64,000 bases of DNA from Schauerella fraxinea (GTDB taxonomy: Bacteria > Pseudomonadota > Gammaproteobacteria > Burkholderiales > Burkholderiaceae_B), in the NCBI GenBank assembly GCA_030849945.1, contig JAVDKK010000001.1, positions 806,001-870,000 on the forward strand, given 5' to 3'. Position 1 is the stretch's first letter. Every line of letters begins with the position of its first letter. A program made the position numbers and the translations under genes. The notes beneath the pieces are model-generated. The model did no database searches and was not told the DNA's origin. It was given only the letters and a program-made list of their open reading frames with translations. Of the stretch, positions 34,656-42,910 are shown in pieces.

Positions 34656-35714
34656 TTACTTACCGTTGCCATTGCCGTTGACCGTCTTCGCCAATTCCTC
34701 GCGAACGATGCGGGCACCGTCGACCATGGCGCGCATTTTGTTGAAGGCGACATCGCGCGGCAGATACTTCAAACCGCAATCAGGCGCGATCACCAGGCGT
34801 TCGGGTGCCACATGGGGCAGGGCGCGGCGAATGCGGGCCGCCACGACGTCGGGTGTTTCGATCTCATTGGTTGAAAGATCGAGTACGCCAAGCATGATCG
34901 ACTTGTTCGACAGATCGTCGAGCACCGCGCAATCGAGGTTGGACTGCGCCGTTTCGATGGAGATCTGGTGCGCTTTGCAGCCGCACAACTCGGGCAAGAA
35001 CGAGTAGCCCGACGGGCGTGCGTGAATCACGGCGGCGTAGCCGAAGCAGATGTGCACGGCGGTGGTGCCAGTGATGCCGTCGAGCGCGCGGTTCAATACC
35101 TCGACGCCGAATTCGCGCGCCTTTTCCGGGCGGGCTTGCATATACGGCTCGTCGATCTGAACCACGTCTGCACCAGCCGCAAACATGTCGCGGATTTCTT
35201 CGTTCACGGCTGCGGCATAGTCCATGGCCATGTCGATTTCGTTGTCGTAGAAATCGTTTTGCGCTTGCTGCGCCATGGTGAAGGGGCCAGGCACCGTGAT
35301 CTTGATCTGGCGATCGGTGTGGGCACGTAGAAACTGCACGTCGCGGACTTGCACGGCGTGACGACGGCGAATCTTGCCCACCACACGCGGCACCGGATTG
35401 GGATGCCCGCTGCGATCCAGGGCGGTGCCGGGATTGTCGATATCCACGCCGTCGAGCGCGGTGGCAAAGCGGTTGGAGTAACTCTCGCGGCGCATTTCGC
35501 CGTCGGTCACGATGTCCAGACCGGCACGTTCTTGCTCGCGAATCGCGTGGATGGTGGCGTCGTCTTGTGCTTGCTCGAGCCACTCATCGGCCACGCGCCA
35601 CAGTTCTTGTGCGCGCACACGGGGCGGAAACCGGCCACCGAGTTTGGCGCGGTCGATCAGCCAATCGGGTTGAGCGTAAGACCCCACAAGGGTGGTCGGC
35701 AAGAGCAGAGACAT
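34656..35714 (-). CDS. Stand-alone MetE C-terminal-type methyltransferase
   Basis: A 352-residue TIM-barrel of the cobalamin-independent methionine synthase family, lacking the N-terminal folate domain of full-length MetE (about 750 residues). Zinc ligands are visible as His and Cys in VHICFG and Cys in IAPDCGLKYL. The opening PTTLVGSYAQPDWLI and DGEMRRESY are typical of these short relatives. The ATG at 35714 starts at the family's usual N-terminus. It precedes a Bug receptor in a two-gene operon, so it may transfer a methyl or alkyl group to or from an imported acid or thiol rather than make methionine. Confidence 0.82.
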   Translation of the reverse strand: MSLLLPTTLVGSYAQPDWLIDRAKLGGRFPPRVRAQELWRVADEWLEQAQDDATIHAIREQERAGLDIVTDGEMRRESYSNRFATALDGVDIDNPGTALDRSGHPNPVPRVVGKIRRRHAVQVRDVQFLRAHTDRQIKITVPGPFTMAQQAQNDFYDNEIDMAMDYAAAVNEEIRDMFAAGADVVQIDEPYMQARPEKAREFGVEVLNRALDGITGTTAVHICFGYAAVIHARPSGYSFLPELCGCKAHQISIETAQSNLDCAVLDDLSNKSIMLGVLDLSTNEIETPDVVAARIRRALPHVAPERLVIAPDCGLKYLPRDVAFNKMRAMVDGARIVREELAKTVNGNGNGK

Positions 35715-35881
35715 GACAAAATCCTGGGTGAAGATGCGCCCAATACGACGCATGAGAACAACCAGGATTTATAAAATAAATAGCGAGAAAATGGCTTGTG
35801 ATTAGCACGAGCGCGGCTCACGCTAATCACGGCAGTAGCGCACGCAGCTTTCAATAACCGCGCCTGCGCTGCCCCTACGGC

Positions 35882-35956
35882 GAATATCGGTTTGGCGCAT
35901 ATCGGTTCGGCGAAGATAGGATTGGCAAATATCGGTTTCGCAAATATCGGTTTGGC
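35882..35956. repeat. Five tandem copies of a 15-bp unit
   Basis: Five head-to-tail units starting at 35882, 35897, 35912, 35927 and 35942 share the pattern (G/A)AATATCGGTTTGGC with a few substitutions; the fifth is the cleanest. In one plus-strand frame they read as A-N-I-G-L pentapeptides, but no complete gene contains them. They lie in the 288-base gap between the MetE-like gene and mntR. The rest of that gap shows nothing I can name. Confidence 0.85.
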
Positions 35957-36002
35957 AAGGTTAGCCGGCCAACACACTTCGTTGGCCGGGGGCATAACTG
36001 GG

Positions 36003-36467
36003 TCAAGCCTGAGGTTCTTGCCGCGCCAGAAATGCCACAAACGCCGCCAGCGTGGCTTCGCTCACGTAATGCTCGATGCCTTCGGCGTCGCGCCGCGCCG
36101 AATCCTCGTCCACGCCCACGGCCACTAAAAACCGCTCCACGATCTGATGACGTCTGCGGCTCGCTTCGGCGAGTTGTTCGCCGGCTTCGGTAAGGAACAC
36201 GCCGCGATACGGCTTCTGCACCACATAACCGGCTTCCACGAGCCGGCTGAGCATCTTGGCCACCGTGGGCTGCGTGACCCCGATGCGGGCGGCCAGGTCG
36301 ACCTGGCGCGCCTCACCACCATCTCGGATCAGGTCCGAAATCAGTTCCACATAGTCTTCGACTCGCTCCTGGCTGCGGGCTTGGCGGACTTGACGGAAGT
36401 TCTCGACCTGGATGGCAGCAGCCATCAAATCGGACTTCGCAGGGGTACAGGGTGTGTTCTTGGTCAT
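36003..36467 (-). CDS. mntR: Manganese-responsive transcriptional regulator MntR
   Basis: A 154-residue DtxR-family repressor. The winged helix spans about residues 35-90 (YVELISDLIRDGGEARQVDLAA, IGVTQPTVAKMLSRL), followed by a metal-binding/dimerisation part with RRRHQIVERFLVAVGVDEDSA and EGIEHYVSEAT. The His/Glu pattern in HQIVERFL and EGIEHYVS matches MntR ligands. It is divergent from the manganese transporter operon and probably represses it through the palindrome at 36567-36582. Confidence 0.92.
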   Translation of the reverse strand: MTKNTPCTPAKSDLMAAAIQVENFRQVRQARSQERVEDYVELISDLIRDGGEARQVDLAARIGVTQPTVAKMLSRLVEAGYVVQKPYRGVFLTEAGEQLAEASRRRHQIVERFLVAVGVDEDSARRDAEGIEHYVSEATLAAFVAFLARQEPQA

Positions 36468-36554
36468 GCGAGTGCCGGTGTGGCGACCTCTTCAGCGATG
36501 CGAAGGCCACATCTTAATTGACTGGAATGGCACTTGCTATCCGTCCACATAGTC

Positions 36555-36584
36555 TAGACTGTAGATTATAGCCAATGCTATATT
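36555..36584 (+). promoter_or_regulatory. MntR box over the transporter promoter
   Basis: TATAGC-CAAT-GCTATA (36567-36582) is a perfect inverted repeat and closely matches the known enterobacterial MntR box core ATAGCnnnnGCTAT. A possible -35 TAGACT (36555-36560) and -10 TATATT (36579-36584), 18 bp apart, would bracket it, so bound MntR would block RNA polymerase. It lies in the 168-base gap between mntR and the transporter. Confidence 0.8.
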
Positions 36585-36635
36585 TGATCGACAGTTTGTG
36601 TATTTCCCTATCTGACAGCGCGGCTCGGAGAGAAA

Positions 36636-37553
36636 ATGGTACTGAACGGTGGACGCAGGATGCTTGGCGCGGTGGCCGCGGCGGTCGCGATGGCGGCATT
36701 GCTGGGACTGACCGGCACTCGTGCCCAGGCGGCAGAGAAGTTCAAAGTCGTCACCACGTTTACCGTGATCGCCGATATTGCCAGCAATGTGGCGGGCGAT
36801 GCCGCTACCGTTGTCTCGATTACCAAACCGGGCGCCGAGATCCACGAATATCAGCCCACGCCGGGCGACATTTTGAAGGCGCGCGATGCGCAGTTGGTGC
36901 TCTGGAACGGACTGGGTCTCGAACTGTGGTTCGAGCGCTTTCTCAAGCGTTTGGATAATGTGCCCAGCGTCGTCATTTCCGATGGCGTGGCGCCCATGGG
37001 CATCGCCGATGGTCCGTATACGGGCAAACCCAATCCGCACGCGTGGATGTCGCCGTCCGCGGCATTGATCTACGTCGACAATATTCGCGATGCGCTCGTC
37101 AAATACGATGCGCCCAATGCCGACACCTACCGCGCCAATGCCGAGGCATACAAAAAGAAAATCAACGCCGCTATCGCGCCCATCCGCACGCAGCTTGAAG
37201 CGATTCCGGCTGAGCGCCGCTGGTTGGTGTCCAGCGAAGGCGCGTTCAGTTATCTGGCGCGCGACTTCGGGATGAAAGAACTCTATTTGTGGCCCATCAA
37301 CGCCGATCAGCAAGGCACGCCACAGCAGGTGCGCCGCGTGATCGACGCGGTGAAGGCCAACAAGATCCCCGCCGTGTTCAGCGAAAGCACGATTTCCGCG
37401 GCACCGGCACAGCAAGTGGCGCGCGAAACGGGCGCGAATTATGGGGGCGTGCTGTACGTGGATTCGTTGAGTGCCGAGGGTGGCCCCGTGCCCACCTACA
37501 TCGATCTGCTTCGCGTGACGAGCGAGACGATTGCCAAGGGGATCGCACAGTGA
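36636..37553 (+). CDS. sitA: Manganese/iron ABC transporter, substrate-binding protein
   Basis: A 305-residue cluster A-I metal-binding protein with a signal peptide of about 32 residues (ending RAQAA). The four metal ligands expected for SitA/MntC-type proteins are present: His in AEIHEYQPTP, His in KPNPHAWMSP, Glu in SSEGAFSYLARDFG and Asp in LYVDSLSAEGG. It has no His-rich loop, favouring manganese over zinc. It heads a four-gene operon and stands under the MntR box. Confidence 0.92.
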   Translation: MVLNGGRRMLGAVAAAVAMAALLGLTGTRAQAAEKFKVVTTFTVIADIASNVAGDAATVVSITKPGAEIHEYQPTPGDILKARDAQLVLWNGLGLELWFERFLKRLDNVPSVVISDGVAPMGIADGPYTGKPNPHAWMSPSAALIYVDNIRDALVKYDAPNADTYRANAEAYKKKINAAIAPIRTQLEAIPAERRWLVSSEGAFSYLARDFGMKELYLWPINADQQGTPQQVRRVIDAVKANKIPAVFSESTISAAPAQQVARETGANYGGVLYVDSLSAEGGPVPTYIDLLRVTSETIAKGIAQ

Positions 37554-38449
37554 ACTCCGGCGCGATGGACACTTCCGGATCAGGGCTGTCCGTTCAGGGC
37601 GCCACCGTGACCTACCGCAATGGCCACACGGCCTTGCACGACGCGACCTTCGAGATTCCCACCGGCACGATCACCGCGCTGGTGGGCGTGAACGGCAGCG
37701 GCAAGTCCACGCTCTTCAAGGCGATCATGGGTTTCGTGCGCTTGGCGACGGGGTCGATATCGGTATTGGGCATGCCGGTACCGGCTGCCATCAAGCGCAA
37801 CCTGATCGCTTATGTCCCGCAGAGCGAAGAGGTCGATTGGAACTTCCCGGTACTCGTCGAAGACGTGGTGATGATGGGTCGCTACGGCCATATGAATATG
37901 CTGCGCCGTGCGCGGCCCGCGGATCATGAAGCCGTCGATCAGGCGTTGGCCCGCGTGGGCATGGCTGACTTTCGCAAGCGGCAGATCGGCGAATTGTCGG
38001 GCGGCCAAAAGAAGCGAATCTTTCTCGCGCGCGCGTTGGCGCAAGATGGCCGCGTGATTTTGCTCGACGAGCCGTTTACCGGCGTCGATGTGAAAACCGA
38101 AGACGCCATCATTCAATTGCTGGATGGGTTGCGCGCCGAAGGCCGCGTCATGCTCGTCTCGACGCACAACCTGGGTAGCGTGCCGGAGTTCTGCGATCGC
38201 ACCGTGCTGATCAATCGCACGGTGTTGGCATACGGCACCACGCAAGAGGTGTTTACGCACGAGAATCTGGCGCGCACCTTTGGCGGCGTGCTGCGGCACT
38301 TCGATTTTCATCAGAACGATGCCAATGCCGGCACAGGCGCGGTGGGCATCATTACCGATGATGAGCGGCCTTTGGTGATCTGGGGCGGCAAGTCCGCCGT
38401 GCGCGAGCGTCCGGGCCCGGGCGATGACGACTGGAAGGGAGCCGATTGA
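37550..38449 (+). CDS. sitB: Manganese/iron ABC transporter, ATPase
   Basis: A 299-residue ABC ATPase. Walker A is GVNGSGKSTL, the signature is ELSGGQKKRIFLARAL, Walker B is VILLDEPFTGVD, and the switch His is in STHNLGS. The GTG at 37550 overlaps the sitA stop (GTGA) and has AAGGGGA upstream, so I prefer it to the ATG at 37565. About 45 residues beyond the normal ATPase end form an unusual C-terminal extension with no recognised motif. Confidence 0.9.
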   Translation: MNSGAMDTSGSGLSVQGATVTYRNGHTALHDATFEIPTGTITALVGVNGSGKSTLFKAIMGFVRLATGSISVLGMPVPAAIKRNLIAYVPQSEEVDWNFPVLVEDVVMMGRYGHMNMLRRARPADHEAVDQALARVGMADFRKRQIGELSGGQKKRIFLARALAQDGRVILLDEPFTGVDVKTEDAIIQLLDGLRAEGRVMLVSTHNLGSVPEFCDRTVLINRTVLAYGTTQEVFTHENLARTFGGVLRHFDFHQNDANAGTGAVGIITDDERPLVIWGGKSAVRERPGPGDDDWKGAD

Positions 38450-39315
38450 TGGACGTGCTGCTCCAACCGTTCGGGTATGGCTATATGGTCAACGCCATGT
38501 GGGTGTCGGCATTGGTCGGCGGCGTGTGTGCGTTCCTGTCGTGTTATCTGATGCTCAAGGGCTGGTCGCTGATCGGCGATGCGTTGTCGCATGCGATCGT
38601 GCCCGGCGTAGCGGGTGCCTATATGCTGGGCTTGCCATTTTCGATCGGTGCGTTTTTCTCCGGCGGCTTGGCGGCCGGCGCGATGTTGCTGCTCAATCAC
38701 CGCACACGCTTGAAGGAGGACGCGATCATCGGCTTGGTGTTCTCGGGCTTCTTCGGCTTGGGACTTTTCATGGTGTCGCTGTCGCCCACGTCGGTCAATA
38801 TTCAAACCATCGTGTTGGGCAACGTCCTGGCCATCACCCCGGCCGACACGCTACAGCTGGCGATCATCGGTTTCGTGTCGTTGGCGATTCTGTTGCTCAA
38901 GTGGAAAGACCTGATGGTCGTGTTCTTCGATGAAAGCCATGCGCGCTCGATTGGCCTGAGCCCTGCGCGGCTGAAGCTCCTGTTCTTCACGCTGCTGTCG
39001 GTGTCGACCGTGGCTGCCATGCAAACCGTAGGCGCATTTCTGGTGGTTGCCATGGTGGTGACGCCAGGTGCCACCGCGTATCTGCTCACGGATCGGTTCC
39101 CGAAGCTATTAGCGGTGAGTGTGGCCATCGGCGCGGGCACGAGTTTCATCGGTGCCTATGCCAGCTTCTATCTTGATGGGGCAACCGGCGGCATCATCGT
39201 CGTGCTGCAAACGCTTATCTTCCTGACGGCGTTTTTCTTCGCGCCCAAGCACGGCATGCTGGCGGCACGCCGGCGCGCCGCGCAAGTGCTTGAAACCGGA
39301 GCGCCTGCGGCATGA
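38449..39315 (+). CDS. sitC: Manganese/iron ABC transporter, permease
   Basis: A 288-residue ABC-3 family permease with eight or so hydrophobic segments. LMLKGWSLIGDALSHAIVPG near residue 45 is the family signature, and LGNVLAITPADTLQLAI follows. The ATG at 38449 overlaps the ATPase stop codon. It pairs with the next gene to form the membrane channel for SitAB. Confidence 0.92.
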   Translation: MDVLLQPFGYGYMVNAMWVSALVGGVCAFLSCYLMLKGWSLIGDALSHAIVPGVAGAYMLGLPFSIGAFFSGGLAAGAMLLLNHRTRLKEDAIIGLVFSGFFGLGLFMVSLSPTSVNIQTIVLGNVLAITPADTLQLAIIGFVSLAILLLKWKDLMVVFFDESHARSIGLSPARLKLLFFTLLSVSTVAAMQTVGAFLVVAMVVTPGATAYLLTDRFPKLLAVSVAIGAGTSFIGAYASFYLDGATGGIIVVLQTLIFLTAFFFAPKHGMLAARRRAAQVLETGAPAA

Positions 39316-40175
39316 GCCTGATCGTCGATATCCTCTACCTGCCGCTCACCTTCGACTTCATTCGTCAGGCGCTGATCATCTCCATCCTTGTGGCCATCCC
39401 CACGGCATTGCTGTCGTGTTTTCTGGTGGTCAAGGGGTGGGCGTTGATGGGCGATGCGGTGTCGCACGCCGTATTCCCTGGTGTGGTGCTGGCCTACATC
39501 ATCGGTATCCCGTTTGCCGTGGGCGCGTTCGCCGCCGGCATGGGTTGCGCACTGGCCGTGGGGTACCTGAAAGAAAACAGCCGCATCAAGCAGGACACGG
39601 TGATGGGCGTGGTCTTCTCGGGCATGTTTGGCTTGGGGCTGGTGATGTACACGAAGATCAGCAGCGAGGTGCATCTTGACCACATCCTGTTTGGCGACAT
39701 GCTGGGTGTGGGCTGGCCGGACATCATCGAAAGCGGTGTGATCACGTTGATCGTGGCCGGCGCGATCGCATTGAAATGGCGCGATCTCTTGTTGCATGCA
39801 TTTGATTCGGTGCAGGCCAAGACGGTCGGCTTGCCGGTGCGGCTGCTGCATTACGGCCTGCTGGCGTTGATCTCGTTGGCCATTGTGGGGGCGCTCAAAG
39901 CGGTGGGCATCATTCTGGCGATTGCCATGCTGATCGCACCCGGCGCGATTGCGTTGTTGCTCACCCGCAGTTTCGGCGTCATGTTGTGGACGGCAGTGGG
40001 TGTGGCGGTAGCGTCGGCGATCATCGGCATCTGGATCAGCGTGTTTATCGATAGCGCCCCGGGTCCCACCATCGTGCTGGTGCTGTCGGCCATCTTTGTG
40101 ATCGTGTTCTTGAATTCCTTGCGGCAGCAGGCTGCGGCCGACCGGGTTCAGGTCAAGGATGCCGCGTCGCCCTGA
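39312..40175 (+). CDS. sitD: Manganese/iron ABC transporter, second permease
   Basis: A 287-residue ABC-3 permease, paralogous to the gene before it (LVVKGWALMGDAVSHAVFPG against LMLKGWSLIGDALSHAIVPG). It overlaps the previous gene by ATGA. The presence of two permeases is the SitABCD/YfeABCD arrangement rather than the single-permease ZnuABC. The operon ends here; 89 bases on, a convergent gene ends. Confidence 0.92.
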   Translation: MSLIVDILYLPLTFDFIRQALIISILVAIPTALLSCFLVVKGWALMGDAVSHAVFPGVVLAYIIGIPFAVGAFAAGMGCALAVGYLKENSRIKQDTVMGVVFSGMFGLGLVMYTKISSEVHLDHILFGDMLGVGWPDIIESGVITLIVAGAIALKWRDLLLHAFDSVQAKTVGLPVRLLHYGLLALISLAIVGALKAVGIILAIAMLIAPGAIALLLTRSFGVMLWTAVGVAVASAIIGIWISVFIDSAPGPTIVLVLSAIFVIVFLNSLRQQAAADRVQVKDAASP

Positions 40176-40264
40176 TTGCGAGCCTGCAGCAGATTGCCTG
40201 CAGGTCGGGATGTAGCGACGCCTTGATCGCAAGCCCTGGCAGCGGTCGGTGACCTATCCTGCCG

Positions 40265-41749
40265 CTATTGCACAAGCGTCGGCAATACCTTGCCCGGATT
40301 CATGATGCCTTTGGGATCGAGCGCCTGCTTGATCTGCCACATCACCTGCAGCTCGACCTTCGACTTGAACGTCGTCAGGTCATCGCGCTTGGCAACACCG
40401 ATGCCGTGCTCGGCTGAGATCGATCCGTTTTCGGCATGCGCCAGCGTATCCACCAACCCCGAAATGCGCGTGTACCACTCGGCCAGGAAGGGCTTGGCGG
40501 CAGCCTCGGCGGGGCGCAACGGGTTGAAGTGCACATTGCCGTCGCCCATGTGGCCGTAGATCACCATGCGAATATCGGGCACGAGCGCACGCACTTGCGC
40601 GGAGGCATCGTCCACGAACGCCGCGATGCGCGACAGCGGCACCGACACATCGCATTTGATGCTGCCGCCCGTGCGTGTCTGCGCATCCGAAATCTCTTCG
40701 CGAATCTTCCAGAACGTTTGCGCCTGCGCGCCGCTCGCGGCAATCGCCGCATCGTGCACGAGCGCCTGGTTCATGCCGGTTTCCAGGATCTCGATGAGCT
40801 CAGTGGTAAGCGCCTCTTCATCCGCGTTGCCGCTCAATTCGATCAGCACCATCCATTCGGGATTACCGGCCAACGGCGGCACGGGGTTGCCGAGGTAGTC
40901 GAGCACCAGCGTCATCGCAGGACCCGAGATCAGCTCGAATGCCGTCACTGCCTGGCCAGCGCGGGCCTTGGCCACACCCAATAGCGCCACCGCCGCGCTG
41001 GGATCGGTCACCGCCACGAAGGCCACGGCGGTGCATGCGGGCTGCGGCATCAGCTTCAGCACCACGGCGGTGATGATGCCCAAAGTGCCTTCGGCCCCAA
41101 CAAACAAATGCTTGAGGTCGTAGCCGGTATTGTCTTTGCGCAAGCCGCGTAGCGATGAGCAGATGCGGCCATCCGGCAGCACCACTTCCACGCCGAGCAC
41201 CAGATCGCGCATATTGCCGTAGCGCAGCACCGCCGTACCCCCGGCATTGGTGGACACGTTGCCACCGATCTGGCAACTGCCTTCCGAACCGATGCGCAAC
41301 GGAAAGAGCCGTGCGTGATCTTCGGCCGCGACGCGCGCTGAACTCAGGGTCACGCCGGCTTGCAACGTCACGGTGTCGTTGATGGGATCCACGGCCAGCA
41401 CCTGGTTCATGCGGGCCAGATTGACTACGACTGCCTGTGCATTCAGTTCCGGCACGGCACCGCCCATCAACGAGGTGTTGCCGCCTTGCGGCACCACCGC
41501 GACGTTGTGCGCATGGCACCACGCCAGCACGGCGCTGACCTGTTCTGTGGACGTGGGCAACACGACGGCGCTCGCCGTGCCGCGATATAGGCCTCGGTAG
41601 TCGGTCACGTACTTCTCGGTATCCGTGTCGCCGGTCAGGCAGGCCGTTGCGCCGACGATCGCGCGCATGGCCTCGGCAATGGTCTCAGGCGCCGGCGCCG
41701 TGCCGGACACAGCGGATTCGGGGGAAGACACAGCGGACGAGTCGAGCAT
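40265..41749 (-). CDS. FAD-linked 2-hydroxyacid dehydrogenase (GlcD/D2HGDH-like)
   Basis: A 494-residue flavoprotein of the PCMH/VAO fold. The FAD site is visible as VVPQGGNTSLMGGAVP, RIGSEGSCQIGGNVSTNAGG and HLFVGAEGTLGIIT. The C-terminal substrate and metal region has YGHMGDGNVHFNPL and SAEHGIGVAKRDDL, typical of D-lactate, D-2-hydroxyglutarate and glycolate dehydrogenases. It would oxidise a D-2-hydroxyacid and pass electrons to a quinone or electron-transfer flavoprotein. It is co-directional with a LysR regulator 130 bases upstream. Confidence 0.9.
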   Translation of the reverse strand: MLDSSAVSSPESAVSGTAPAPETIAEAMRAIVGATACLTGDTDTEKYVTDYRGLYRGTASAVVLPTSTEQVSAVLAWCHAHNVAVVPQGGNTSLMGGAVPELNAQAVVVNLARMNQVLAVDPINDTVTLQAGVTLSSARVAAEDHARLFPLRIGSEGSCQIGGNVSTNAGGTAVLRYGNMRDLVLGVEVVLPDGRICSSLRGLRKDNTGYDLKHLFVGAEGTLGIITAVVLKLMPQPACTAVAFVAVTDPSAAVALLGVAKARAGQAVTAFELISGPAMTLVLDYLGNPVPPLAGNPEWMVLIELSGNADEEALTTELIEILETGMNQALVHDAAIAASGAQAQTFWKIREEISDAQTRTGGSIKCDVSVPLSRIAAFVDDASAQVRALVPDIRMVIYGHMGDGNVHFNPLRPAEAAAKPFLAEWYTRISGLVDTLAHAENGSISAEHGIGVAKRDDLTTFKSKVELQVMWQIKQALDPKGIMNPGKVLPTLVQ

Positions 41750-41879
41750 GAGTGACCTGAAAAAGTGACCTGAAAAATCAATGAGACACCGCGCGTTCAG
41801 TATGCGGCGCCGGGGCGTGCCGTTGCAGGGGCGGGCACGGTCGAAATGAAGTCGATCGTCAGTGTACCGGCGGCGCCGC

Positions 41880-42770
41880 CTATGCCGCCGCTTGCGGCAC
41901 GTTCGCCACCCGCGTCAGGAATGCCGTCAGCGCAGGATTGTCGTGCTGGCTGCGCCAGGCGAGGTAAATGTCGGCGTGCATGTTTTCTTGTGCGAGCGGG
42001 CGAAAGATCACACCCTCCAGCCGAAGTTCGCGCGCGGAGTCCGGCACGATACCCACCCCCAGGCCGGCGCGCACCAGCGCGAGCAACGTATGCGTTTGGC
42101 CCGCGAGCTGCACGATCTGTGGCGTAACGTCTGCCAGGCCGAACGCGCCCAGAATGCGTTCGTAGAAGTAGCGGCTTTCGTTGGGCCCATACAAGAGGAA
42201 GGGTTGACGATGCAGGGCGCTCAAGGGCACGGCGTCGTAGTGGGCGAGTGGCGAGTTGGGCGTGAGCGCCAGTACCAGCGGTTCGCGTTCGATCAGATGA
42301 TGTTGAAGCCCCGGCGTGCGTGGGAGCTGCCGCGTGAGGATGGTGTCGAGTTCGCCTGCGATCAATAGATCGCCCAACCCGGCCGACACCATTTCGCGCA
42401 ACTGGATATCCACATCGGGCAGCACTTCTCGCGCGCGCACCAGTAGCGTCGGCATGAGCCGATAGGCCCCCACCGCGGTAAATCCCAACGACATGCTGCC
42501 CGCTTCGCCCTCGGAGGTGCGGCGGGCCATCTGCGCCGCCCGCTCGGCATGGGCCAGCAGCTGGCGGGCATCCTGCAAAAAACGCCGTCCGGCTGCGGTG
42601 AGGTGCACATGGCGGCTGTTTCGGTCGAAGAGCGATACGCCCAGCGTGTGCTCCAGCAATTGGATCTGGCGGCTTAACGGCGGTTGCGTCATGCAGAGGC
42701 GATCGGCCGCACGGCCGAAGTGCAACTCTTCGGCGACGGCTACGAAACAGGCAAGTTGGCGGAATTCCAT
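41880..42770 (-). CDS. LysR-family transcriptional regulator
   Basis: A 296-residue LysR protein with the winged helix LACFVAVAEELHFGRAADRL and MTQPPLSRQIQLLEHTLGV. It is the CatM/BenM-like general type. It lies between the FAD-linked dehydrogenase downstream and the divergent Bug-D-2-hydroxyacid dehydrogenase pair, so it may control both sides. A 30-bp interrupted palindrome in the divergent gap is a possible site. Confidence 0.93.
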   Translation of the reverse strand: MEFRQLACFVAVAEELHFGRAADRLCMTQPPLSRQIQLLEHTLGVSLFDRNSRHVHLTAAGRRFLQDARQLLAHAERAAQMARRTSEGEAGSMSLGFTAVGAYRLMPTLLVRAREVLPDVDIQLREMVSAGLGDLLIAGELDTILTRQLPRTPGLQHHLIEREPLVLALTPNSPLAHYDAVPLSALHRQPFLLYGPNESRYFYERILGAFGLADVTPQIVQLAGQTHTLLALVRAGLGVGIVPDSARELRLEGVIFRPLAQENMHADIYLAWRSQHDNPALTAFLTRVANVPQAAA

Positions 42771-42818
42771 CGATTCAAAACCAGTATTGATCGATGTTAT
42801 TTATAGCTCAAAGCGAAA

Positions 42819-42848
42819 CGATGCAAATTTGATTTCTATACTGCATCG
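42819..42848 (+). promoter_or_regulatory. Interrupted palindrome and -10 box, probable LysR site
   Basis: CGATGCA (42819-42825) and TGCATCG (42842-42848) form perfect 7-bp arms 16 bp apart. A TATACT hexamer (42837-42842) lies within and could be the -10 box for the Bug operon, with the start of transcription near 42850. The layout suits LysR control of the divergent gap 42771-42910. Confidence 0.5.
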
Positions 42849-42910
42849 AGCTCGAACGACGTCGCATCCACAACGCGACGCGAATATTCAATCCTGTGAG
42901 GAGACAAAAG

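Noticed and set aside
35892..36128. 78-codon plus-strand frame beginning in the 15-bp repeats
   Set aside because: Its second half is antisense to mntR and only the first 25 residues show a pattern; not a credible gene.
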